This document shows positions 1-5,505 of a stretch of DNA of 5,986 bases, piece after piece. The stretch's first letter is position 1; the number at the start of each line of letters is the position of its first letter. The translations under genes were made by a program, and so were the position numbers. The DNA comes from Patescibacteria group bacterium (GTDB taxonomy: Bacteria > Patescibacteriota > Microgenomatia > Levybacterales > UBA12049), in contig JAMCZG010000001.1 of the NCBI GenBank assembly GCA_023485715.1, positions 1 through 5,986 on the forward strand, read 5' to 3'. The notes below the pieces were generated by a model, which ran no database searches, had not been told where the DNA came from, and was given only the letters and a program-made list of their open reading frames with translations.

Positions 1-1080
1 TCCGATATCGTTTTTCATCGCGTTTTTAAATTCAAACGCGTTTTCTTTAATCGATTCGTCCGGATCTTTTCCGTTTGGAACCTGTACAACGGTTATCGTC
101 AATCCTTTTTTTTCTAAGACAGGCACGCTTCTTTTTACTGCGTCGATCCCGGCTTTATCCCGGTCAAAACACAGACTTACTTTTCCGGCAAATCTTGAAA
201 TTAACTGCGCTTGATTTTCGGTTAACGCCGTGCCCTTTACTGCGATAACATTTTTAATTCCTTCCTGGACAGACGAAATAACATCGAGTTCGCCCTCCAT
301 AACAATTACCCGTCCTTGTTTTTTTATTTCGTCCTTTGCGACGTTTAGACCGAAAAATACGTCACCCTTGTGATAAACAAGGGTTTCTCTTGTATTAATA
401 TATTTTGAACTAATCTGGGCCGATTGATCTTCTAAGACCCGACCGGAAAACCCGATAACATTATCGCGGTGGTCGAACAAGGGGAATATTATTCTTCCCG
501 CAAAAAAATCAAAAATTCCACCCCGTCTAAAAGACATAAGACCCGCCTCGTTTAAATCTTCTTTGTCGTATTTTTTCTTGTCGATTAAAAATTTTACGAG
601 CGCGTTTCCTACCCGAGGCGCAAATCCCAACGAAAAACTATCGATTATTTTTTCGTTGATTTTTCTTTTTTCGATTAAATAACTCAATGCCTTTTTCCCC
701 ACATTGTGTTTTGTTAAAAGATAATGGTAAAACTCAAGCGACAAGCGGTTAAGTCGATAAATTTTTTCTTTTTTAGTCGTGAGTCCGGCTTCAAAATGGG
801 TCGATTGAATCTCGATCCCTACTCTTTTTGCGAGAATTCTTAAAGCTTCGGGAAACTCTAAGCTCTCATATTCCATTAAAAACGTAAAACAGTCTCCGCC
901 CTTGCCGCAGCCAAAACAATGCCAGATCTGTCTTTCGGGCGAAACAACAAACGACGGCGTTTTCTCGCCGTGAAAAGGACAATTCGCTTTAAAATTTCGT
1001 CCTGCTTTTTTAAGCGGAACATATTCCGAAATCAATTGAACGATATCGATTTTTTCCCTGACCTGACTAACTTGATCCAT
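1..1080 (-). CDS. dnaG: DNA primase DnaG, N-terminal 360 residues (3' end cut by window)
   Basis: This is the RNA primase that synthesises primers at the replication fork with the replicative helicase. Reading leftward from ATG at 1080-1078, the frame stays open to position 1. The N-terminal CHC2 zinc-binding domain is clear, with ligands C34, H37, C55 and C58 in ANCPFHGEK and HCFGCGKGGD. The middle segment has LGFAP (about 155-159), FAGRIIFP (193-200), GFSGR (211-215) and KYINTRETLVYHKG (225-238). The Toprim catalytic core follows: MEGELDV with E262, KGTALT (282-287), FDRDKAG with D306 and D308, and GKDPDE (337-342). The missing part is the end of the core and the C-terminal helicase-binding domain. 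An in-frame TGA two codons upstream and a full zinc domain directly after the start fix this ATG. There is no Shine-Dalgarno sequence; an extended -10 lies 11 bases upstream. Identification is secure; nothing in the visible part looks broken. Confidence 0.97.
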   Translation of the reverse strand, partial: MDQVSQVREKIDIVQLISEYVPLKKAGRNFKANCPFHGEKTPSFVVSPERQIWHCFGCGKGGDCFTFLMEYESLEFPEALRILAKRVGIEIQSTHFEAGLTTKKEKIYRLNRLSLEFYHYLLTKHNVGKKALSYLIEKRKINEKIIDSFSLGFAPRVGNALVKFLIDKKKYDKEDLNEAGLMSFRRGGIFDFFAGRIIFPLFDHRDNVIGFSGRVLEDQSAQISSKYINTRETLVYHKGDVFFGLNVAKDEIKKQGRVIVMEGELDVISSVQEGIKNVIAVKGTALTENQAQLISRFAGKVSLCFDRDKAGIDAVKRSVPVLEKKGLTITVVQVPNGKDPDESIKENAFEFKNAMKNDIG

Positions 1081-1091
1081 AAGTCATTCGT

Positions 1092-1100
1092 ATTTTACCA
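1092..1100 (-). promoter_or_regulatory. Extended -10 promoter for dnaG
   Basis: On the minus strand the sequence reads TGGTAAAAT, an extended -10 (TGn followed by TAAAAT, five of six matches to TATAAT). The hexamer ends 11 bases before the dnaG ATG, which predicts a start of transcription near 1085 and a leader of about 5 bases. No convincing -35 hexamer is seen at 16-18 bases; extended -10 promoters often do without one. A perfect palindrome AAAATT-G-AATTTT (1122-1134) and A/T tracts lie just upstream, where an UP-type element would sit. The call rests on sequence and position only. Confidence 0.5.
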
Positions 1101-1215
1101 CTAATATACTTGACTTTCCTTAAAATTGAATTTTGGATAATATTAAATTTTTTTGATTTTTTGATAATATTTTTGTTATTTTTAACATTTAAAAAATAAA
1201 GTTTACAAATTTTTT

Positions 1216-1248
1216 AAAAAATATTTTTCGAAAGAGGAATACTCTCCC
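1216..1248 (-). terminator. Weak terminator-like hairpin after the phosphorylase gene
   Basis: In the minus-strand transcript, GGGAGAG (1248-1242) can pair with CUCUUUC (1236-1230) around a 5-base loop. This gives a 7-pair stem with two G-U pairs. The G-U pairs form only in the minus-strand RNA, which fits a leftward transcript ending here. The U run (1222-1216, interrupted by nothing but preceded by GAAAAAUA) begins several bases after the stem rather than directly, so this is a poor match to a standard intrinsic terminator. It lies about 30 bases past the stop codon and ahead of the dnaG promoter, where a terminator would be expected. Confidence 0.25.
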
Positions 1249-1277
1249 CTACTAATATATACTATAGGTTATCGTAA

Positions 1278-2129
1278 TTAGGCTTTAATTTGGGCATTTA
1301 GGAGCGCAGTTTTACAGAGGCAATTTCGCGTAGAGGGTAAATTTTTAATAATTTCAAAAATTAAATTCCTCGACTTTTCGATATTTTCATTAAAAATCTT
1401 TAGAACATCTTTTATTTCAACCGGCTTTACTTTTCCTTTTGCAATCAAACCCGCGTCCCAATCCGTAACAAGCGCAATCCCCAAAAAACATATCTCTTGT
1501 TCTCTCGCCAAAACCACTTCCGGATATTGAGTCATATTTATAACATCGTATCCGAGATTTGAATAGTACAAACTTTCAGCACTTGTTGAAAATCTCGGAC
1601 CGTTTATAATAACCGCTGTCCCCTTTTTGTGTGTTTTTATTTTTAGTTTTCGGCCGGCTTTTAACGCCATTGTTTGTAAATCTGTGCAATAAGGATGGGC
1701 TGATGAGATATGAACAGTCTCTGGCCCGTGATAAAAAGTATCGTCGCGGTGGTGTGTGCGATCGACAAATTGATCTAAAACAACAAAATCACCCGGCGCA
1801 ATTTTAAAATTTAGTGATCCGGCCGCACACGGCGAAATAATTCTTTTTACCCCTAATTTTTTTAATGCGTAAATATTGGCTTTATACGGAATTTTATGGG
1901 GAGGGTATTGATGATTTTTTCCATGCCTCGGCAGAAAAGCAACCCTTTTTCCGTGAATTTCCGCGATTGTTATTTCGGATGATGGAGCACCATAGGGAGT
2001 TGTCATTTTGACGGTCTCGAACTTATCGAATAAGGAATAAAACCCCGATCCCCCGAAAACTCCGACGTCAGCCCTGCTAAGCGGGGCTTCGTCCCCATTT
2101 GATCCAAGTGATAGTTTCCTTTTTTTCAT
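1278..2129 (-). CDS. mtnP: S-methyl-5'-thioadenosine phosphorylase (MTAP/PNP family)
   Basis: This cytosolic enzyme splits methylthioadenosine with phosphate into adenine and 5-methylthioribose-1-phosphate. The 283-residue product shows the family motifs in order: phosphate-binding GGSGFY (26-31), LPRHGKNHQYPPHKIPYKAN (66-85), CAAGSL (101-106), INGPRFST (175-182), NMTQYPEVVLARE (198-210) and TDWDAG (222-227). Two aspartates, D223 and D225, sit where 6-aminopurine-specific members bind the base, which favours adenine. NMTQYPE is also found in bacterial methylthioinosine phosphorylases and purine nucleoside phosphorylases, so substrate assignment is less certain than the family. The CLCKTAL end near 270-276 matches the usual C-terminus, so the gene is complete. 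Its ATG directly follows the TAA of the upstream phosphoribosyltransferase gene, implying cotranscription and coupled translation. No ATG, GTG or TTG codon lies between the start and GGSGFY, so an N-terminal extension of roughly 15-20 residues appears genuine. Confidence 0.88.
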   Translation of the reverse strand: MKKRKLSLGSNGDEAPLSRADVGVFGGSGFYSLFDKFETVKMTTPYGAPSSEITIAEIHGKRVAFLPRHGKNHQYPPHKIPYKANIYALKKLGVKRIISPCAAGSLNFKIAPGDFVVLDQFVDRTHHRDDTFYHGPETVHISSAHPYCTDLQTMALKAGRKLKIKTHKKGTAVIINGPRFSTSAESLYYSNLGYDVINMTQYPEVVLAREQEICFLGIALVTDWDAGLIAKGKVKPVEIKDVLKIFNENIEKSRNLIFEIIKNLPSTRNCLCKTALLNAQIKA

Positions 2130-2708
2130 TTAATCTTTAAATATCGGCAGATGTCCCAAGGCTATAATATTTCTCCACTTTTCCCTGTCTCCTTCTGTAA
2201 ACACGGCCGCTTCCGCAACAATTTTTCCGCCCGATTTTTTTACTAATCCCCTAAGTCCTGTTAAAGTATTGCCGGTCGAAATAACATCGTCGATTAAAAT
2301 AACTTTTTTATTTTTTATTGAATTCCTGTCTTTGCCGTCCAGCCACAAACTCTGGGGTTTTCCGGTCGTAATCGAAATAACTTCTTCCTGAATCGAATTC
2401 AACATGTAAGGTTTCTTATGTTTTCGGACAACAACATAGGGGATTTTTGTAATTTTTGAAAGCTCGTATGCTAAACAAACGCTTTTTACTTCTGGCGTGA
2501 TAATAATATCTGCGTTTTTCGGAAGTTTTTGAGTAATAGCTCTTGCGATCTTTGTAATCAAAGTCGTTTCCCCTAAAATATTAAACAACGCAATTTTTGT
2601 TTTGGGTGCGATTTCGAATAAAGGCAAATCGACTATAGATCGACAAATTTCAACTCTGTAATACGATTTCCCCCGTCTAGTAATTATCTTTTTTTTATTC
2701 CTTTGCAT
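2130..2708 (-). CDS. Type I phosphoribosyltransferase, probable purine (adenine) salvage enzyme
   Basis: The 192-residue product carries the PRPP-binding signature VILIDDVISTGNTL (136-149), typical of type I phosphoribosyltransferases. Other family-like stretches are IIITPEVKSVCLAYEL (68-83), VVVRKHKKPYM (92-102), SITTGKPQSLWLDGKD (112-127) and a GHLPIF ending. The sequence resembles the broad adenine/guanine/xanthine phosphoribosyltransferase group rather than a textbook Apt, so the base is inferred from context: the next gene should release adenine, which this enzyme could convert with PRPP to AMP. An alternative is a hypoxanthine, xanthine or orotate enzyme, or a PRPP-binding regulator, although no DNA-binding domain is present. 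The frame also opens at an ATG at 2741, but that codon overlaps the predicted -10 box, so the ATG at 2708 was chosen. It has no clear Shine-Dalgarno sequence. Its TAA abuts the ATG of the phosphorylase gene. Confidence 0.8.
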   Translation of the reverse strand: MQRNKKKIITRRGKSYYRVEICRSIVDLPLFEIAPKTKIALFNILGETTLITKIARAITQKLPKNADIIITPEVKSVCLAYELSKITKIPYVVVRKHKKPYMLNSIQEEVISITTGKPQSLWLDGKDRNSIKNKKVILIDDVISTGNTLTGLRGLVKKSGGKIVAEAAVFTEGDREKWRNIIALGHLPIFKD

Positions 2709-2731
2709 AAATACCCAACGATTACAACGCA

Positions 2732-2740
2732 ATTGTAGCA
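2732..2740 (-). promoter_or_regulatory. Extended -10 promoter for the leftward salvage operon
   Basis: The minus strand reads TGCTACAAT, an extended -10 with five of six matches in the hexamer (2737-2732). The predicted transcription start is near 2725, giving a leader of about 17 bases before the ATG at 2708. The -35 region at 17 bases (TAGGAA, 2760-2755) is poor. This element is the reason to reject the longer reading frame beginning at 2741. Its -35 region overlaps that of the purA promoter on the other strand. Confidence 0.5.
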
Positions 2741-2743
2741 TTT

Positions 2744-2779
2744 AGTATTGCTTTTTCCTATCCCTACCATTACAATACT
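2744..2779. repeat. Inverted repeat AGTATTG-N22-CAATACT spanning the purA promoter
   Basis: A perfect 7-base inverted repeat has its left arm at 2744-2750, running into the -35, and its right arm at 2773-2779, covering most of the -10. The position would suit an operator, but the arms are short and partly made of promoter bases, so chance is possible. The inner TATTG/CAATA pair recurs at the purE promoter. Confidence 0.35.
2748..2776 (+). promoter_or_regulatory. Promoter for purA-purB
   Basis: TTGCTT (2748-2753), a 17-base spacer and TACAAT (2771-2776) form a sigma-70-type promoter with a good -10 and a partial -35. The expected transcription start is near 2783, only about 6 bases before the purA ATG at 2789. 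No Shine-Dalgarno sequence fits in such a leader, and none is seen. A 7-base inverted repeat brackets the promoter. Confidence 0.6.
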
Positions 2780-2788
2780 TGCGGTCTT

Positions 2789-4057
2789 ATGACAACTTTA
2801 GTTGTTGGCTCCCAATGGGGAGACGAAGGAAAAGGTAAAATAGTTGATTATCTTTCTTCTAAATCAGATTTTGTTGTCCGGTTTCACGGAGGAAATAATG
2901 CGGGCCATACCGTAATCAACCAATACGGAAAATTCCCGATGCATCTTATCCCATGCGGCATATTTAACCCCAAAATAAAGGCAATTATCGCAAACGGAGT
3001 AATACTAGACCTCGATGTTTTAGTTTCAGAAATAGAAAATTTAGAAAAAGCAGGAATTAATTTTAAAAACAGACTTTACATTTCTCCACGTTGTCACCTT
3101 ATAATGCCCTATCATAAAATTCTTGACAAGCTTTACGAAGAGGCAAAAGGAAAAGCAAAAACAGGTACGACCGGAAGAGGGATAGGGCCAACATACTCGG
3201 ATAAGGTAAGTTACAACGGAATAAGAATTATCGATTTACTCGACTCAAAACTTTTTCGCGAAAAACTGAAAATCCAGCTTTCGATAAAAAATAGAATTAT
3301 TTCTGCTCTGGGAGAAAAAGCATTAAACGAAAAAGAAATTTTTGAAAAGTTTTTAGTTTATAAGAAAAAAATACATCCTTTTATTAAAGAGCCTTATCCT
3401 CTAATCGAAAACGCCCTTAAGGGTAAAAAAACCATCCTGCTCGAAGGAGCACACGGAGTTTTTTTAGACAACGACTGGGGAACATATCCGTTTGTTACAG
3501 CGTCCACAGTATTAACAGGCGGCGTAACAGCAGGCGCAGGTATTCCGTCAAAACAAGTTGATTCCATAGTCGGAGTTGTAAAAGCGTACACAACAAGAGT
3601 GGGGGCCGGGCCTTTTCCGACAGAACTTTTTGATGGAGACGGAGAGAAACTGCGTCGAACTGGATTTGAATTTGGAACAACAACAGGAAGACCTAGGCGC
3701 TGTGGATGGTTCGACGCGGAACTTATCCGATTTGCGTCCCGGATTAATGGATATACAGGAATTGCGATCACAAAACTTGATGTTCTCGATGGATTTAAAA
3801 CAATAAAAATTTGTACGTCTTATACAAATAGTGGTAAAAAGGTTCGATATTTCGACGGGGATGCAAAATTCTTGAGTAATGTAAAACCAGTTTATAAAAC
3901 TCTTAAAGGGTGGTCAAAACCGGTAAAAGGAATTAAAAAATATTCTGATTTACCCAAAGAAGCAAAAAACTATTTAAAGGAGATCGAAAAACAGGTTAAA
4001 ACAAAAATACAATTTGTTTCAACAGGAAGCGACAGAAATGAAATTATTAAAGCCTAA
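2789..4057 (+). CDS. purA: Adenylosuccinate synthetase PurA
   Basis: PurA joins aspartate to IMP using GTP, forming adenylosuccinate, the first committed step to AMP. The 422-residue length is normal for bacteria. Motifs include the GTP-binding and catalytic loop GSQWGDEGKGK (7-17) with D12, NNAGHT (36-41) with H40, TTGRGIGP (127-134), LLEGAHG (217-223), DWGTYPFVTAST (229-240), FGTTTGRPRRCGW (295-307), the guanine-recognition TKLD (328-331) and a VSTGSDR tail. Two positions differ from the usual family: the residue matching E. coli Arg143 is Y142, and the residue matching Gln224 is H222, both known from the E. coli enzyme to contact IMP. The catalytic Asp and His and the Arg pair near 301-303 are intact, so activity is still likely. 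The start has no Shine-Dalgarno sequence and lies about 6 bases from the predicted transcription start. The 3' end overlaps purB by 20 bases. Confidence 0.97.
   Translation: MTTLVVGSQWGDEGKGKIVDYLSSKSDFVVRFHGGNNAGHTVINQYGKFPMHLIPCGIFNPKIKAIIANGVILDLDVLVSEIENLEKAGINFKNRLYISPRCHLIMPYHKILDKLYEEAKGKAKTGTTGRGIGPTYSDKVSYNGIRIIDLLDSKLFREKLKIQLSIKNRIISALGEKALNEKEIFEKFLVYKKKIHPFIKEPYPLIENALKGKKTILLEGAHGVFLDNDWGTYPFVTASTVLTGGVTAGAGIPSKQVDSIVGVVKAYTTRVGAGPFPTELFDGDGEKLRRTGFEFGTTTGRPRRCGWFDAELIRFASRINGYTGIAITKLDVLDGFKTIKICTSYTNSGKKVRYFDGDAKFLSNVKPVYKTLKGWSKPVKGIKKYSDLPKEAKNYLKEIEKQVKTKIQFVSTGSDRNEIIKA
4024..4029 (+). promoter_or_regulatory. Ribosome binding site deciding the purB start
   Basis: AGGAAG lies inside the end of purA, 8 bases before the ATG at 4038. 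The alternative in-frame ATG at 4014 has no such sequence upstream (it follows an A-rich stretch) and would add eight residues unlike known PurB starts. This is the only recognisable Shine-Dalgarno-like site before a gene start in the window, and it belongs to an internal operon gene. Confidence 0.5.
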
Positions 4058-5453
4058 TCTAAACTTCGATTACGAGACTTATCTCTCTCCGTTTACGTGG
4101 CGTTATGGCTCAAAAGAAATGAGGGAAATCTGGTCTGATGTGAACAGAAGAAGACTTTGGCGGAAAAACTGGGTAGAACTGGCAAGAGCGCAAAATAAAA
4201 TAGGACTTGTAACAAAAAAAGAGCTAGATGATATAGTTTCCCATCAAAACGACATCGATATCGAAAAAGCCCACGAGATAGAAAAAGAGATTTATCACGA
4301 TGTTATGGCCGAAATTAAAACTTTCGCATCACAATGCAAGGTAGGCGGTGGAAAAATTCACCTTGGAGCAACTTCTACAGATATTACAGATAATGCAGAA
4401 ATTATTCAAATAAGAGAAGCTATTACTTTAATAAAAAACAAGTTAGTCGAACTCCTGCAAAATTTCTCACTACAAATTCAAAAATATCAAAATACGGTAT
4501 GTATGGGATACACACATTTGCAGCCTGCCGAACCTACGACTCTGGGATACAGATTGTGTGTGTATGCACAGGATTTACTTTGGGATTTAGAGTTTATCAG
4601 AATAATCGAAAAATTTGTTCGAGGTAAAGGAATTAAAGGAGCAGTGGGAACTTCTGCAAGTTATCAAAAACTTCTAAAGGACAAAAAATCATCTGCTCTT
4701 GAATTCGAAAAAGAAATTATGAAAAATCTAAAACTTGATCCGATAATTGTTTCTGGCCAAACGTATCCTCGGAAAATCGATTGGCTTGTTGTGGTAAGCC
4801 TTGCAAACATTGCCCAGTCTCTCCACAAATTCAACTTTGATCTACGCATTATGCAATCCCCTAATTTTGGCGAATGGTCAGAGCCAAGAAGTAAAAAAAG
4901 AGTGGGATCATCCGCGATGCCTTTTAAAAAGAATCCTGATAAAGCGGAAAAAAATTGTTCGCTCTGCCGATATGTTTCATCGCTCCTAAATGTTGCTTGG
5001 AGTAATCCGGCGTTAACTCTTTTGGAAAGGACACTAGATGATTCTGCCAACAGACGTATTTTCATACCGGAAACTTTTTTAGCGATCGACGAATGTTTAA
5101 CGACAACAAATTCTATCATTAAAGATTTCGTTGTTTTCGAAAATGTCATCGATTTTAATTTACAAAAATACGGGATTTTTTCGTCGACAGAGAACTTAAT
5201 GATGCAACTTGTAAAAAATGGCGCAGACCGTCAGGAAGTACACGAAATTATTAGAGAAAATTCGATGATCGCATGGAGTAATGTTTCCAAAGGAGAAAAA
5301 AATAATTTAATCGAGCTTTTGGAAAAAGACAATAGAGTTTTAAAATATATTTCAAAAGATAAGATTGCAAATTTCTTTAACCCAAAAGACCACATCGGAA
5401 TTGCTAAAGAAAGAACAAAACAATTTATTAAAAAATTACGCAAATCTAAATAA
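4038..5453 (+). CDS. purB: Adenylosuccinate lyase PurB
   Basis: PurB removes fumarate from both SAICAR (giving AICAR) and adenylosuccinate (giving AMP), so it serves de novo synthesis and the AMP branch. The 471-residue product belongs to the fumarase/aspartase superfamily. Near the start is SPFTWRYGS (17-25), a pattern recalled from Chloroflexi-type PurB proteins. Conserved regions follow: H87 in EIYHDVMAE, HLGATSTDITDN (108-119), GYTHLQPAEPTTLG (157-170) with the general acid-base candidate H160, the flexible-loop signature GSSAMPFKKNP (290-300) with the catalytic serine at S291 or S292, and LERTLDDSANRR (329-340). All expected catalytic elements are present and the length is normal. The gene begins within the last 20 bases of purA, so the two should be cotranscribed and translationally coupled. 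They also act consecutively. No terminator is visible after its TAA. Confidence 0.96.
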   Translation: MKLLKPNLNFDYETYLSPFTWRYGSKEMREIWSDVNRRRLWRKNWVELARAQNKIGLVTKKELDDIVSHQNDIDIEKAHEIEKEIYHDVMAEIKTFASQCKVGGGKIHLGATSTDITDNAEIIQIREAITLIKNKLVELLQNFSLQIQKYQNTVCMGYTHLQPAEPTTLGYRLCVYAQDLLWDLEFIRIIEKFVRGKGIKGAVGTSASYQKLLKDKKSSALEFEKEIMKNLKLDPIIVSGQTYPRKIDWLVVVSLANIAQSLHKFNFDLRIMQSPNFGEWSEPRSKKRVGSSAMPFKKNPDKAEKNCSLCRYVSSLLNVAWSNPALTLLERTLDDSANRRIFIPETFLAIDECLTTTNSIIKDFVVFENVIDFNLQKYGIFSSTENLMMQLVKNGADRQEVHEIIRENSMIAWSNVSKGEKNNLIELLEKDNRVLKYISKDKIANFFNPKDHIGIAKERTKQFIKKLRKSK

Positions 5454-5466
5454 GTAATTTAATTGG

Positions 5467-5490
5467 TTATTGACAAACACTTTTCAATAA
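5467..5490. repeat. Inverted repeat TTATTGA-N10-TCAATAA upstream of purE
   Basis: The perfect 7-base arms are at 5467-5473 and 5484-5490. In RNA the stem could extend by one G-U and one G-C pair (5466-5491 and 5465-5492). No U run follows, so it is not an intrinsic terminator for purB. The left arm overlaps the purE -35 box, which would suit a repressor operator. The regulator is unknown. Confidence 0.4.
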
Positions 5491-5498
5491 TCTAAATA
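5470..5498 (+). promoter_or_regulatory. Promoter for purE, predicted leaderless
   Basis: A perfect -35 TTGACA (5470-5475) lies 17 bases before TAAATA (5493-5498), which has three of six matches. A perfect TATAAT follows at 5497-5502, but it sits 21 bases from the -35 and would put the transcription start past the purE ATG at 5506. Either the weaker hexamer is used, with transcription beginning at or one base before the ATG, or the spacing is unusual. No Shine-Dalgarno sequence precedes the ATG. Confidence 0.5.
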
Positions 5499-5505
5499 TA
5501 ATTGT

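Larger units (their letters stand above)
1081..1277. other. AT-rich intergenic spacer between dnaG and the phosphorylase gene
   Basis: No credible gene or RNA gene was seen on either strand. The short plus-strand reading frame that enters from the left is antisense to the dnaG zinc domain. Contents, in order: the dnaG promoter (1092-1100), a 13-base palindrome (1122-1134), a 9-base direct repeat GATAATATT at 1136-1144 and 1163-1171, runs of T (1148-1154 and 1157-1162) that could bend DNA, and a weak hairpin near 1230-1248. The spacer is far richer in A and T than the flanking genes and is by far the longest non-coding stretch in the window. Confidence 0.8.

Noticed and set aside
919..1104. 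Plus-strand reading frame of 61 codons
   Set aside because: It lies antisense to the dnaG zinc-binding domain and promoter, has no recognisable motif and no ribosome site.
2709..2741. Eleven extra N-terminal codons of the phosphoribosyltransferase
   Set aside because: The ATG at 2741 lies within the predicted extended -10 element and upstream of the predicted transcription start, and the extra residues do not look like family sequence.
3495..3683. Second minus-strand reading frame of 62 codons inside purA
   Set aside because: Leucine-rich product fully opposite conserved PurA coding sequence; no independent support.
3394..3771. Minus-strand reading frame of 125 codons inside purA
   Set aside because: It is opposite strongly conserved PurA motifs; its Pro/Ser-rich product is a shadow of the coding strand.
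4014..4037. Upstream in-frame ATG for purB
   Set aside because: No Shine-Dalgarno site precedes it, while the ATG at 4038 has AGGAAG at 8 bases and gives a more typical N-terminus.
4801..4989. Plus-strand reading frame of 62 codons inside purB
   Set aside because: It is out of frame with purB across the catalytic loop and shows no motif.
4664..5149. Minus-strand reading frame of 161 codons inside purB
   Set aside because: It overlaps the PurB signature loop antisense, has no family resemblance, and there is no promoter or ribosome site for it.
5231..5443. Minus-strand reading frame of 70 codons inside the end of purB
   Set aside because: Hydrophobic shadow of a lysine-rich coding segment; no ribosome site and no partner gene.
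5454..5505. Intrinsic terminator or riboswitch between purB and purE
   Set aside because: The inverted repeat has A/T-rich arms and no U run after it, and 52 bases containing a promoter leave no room for a purine aptamer.
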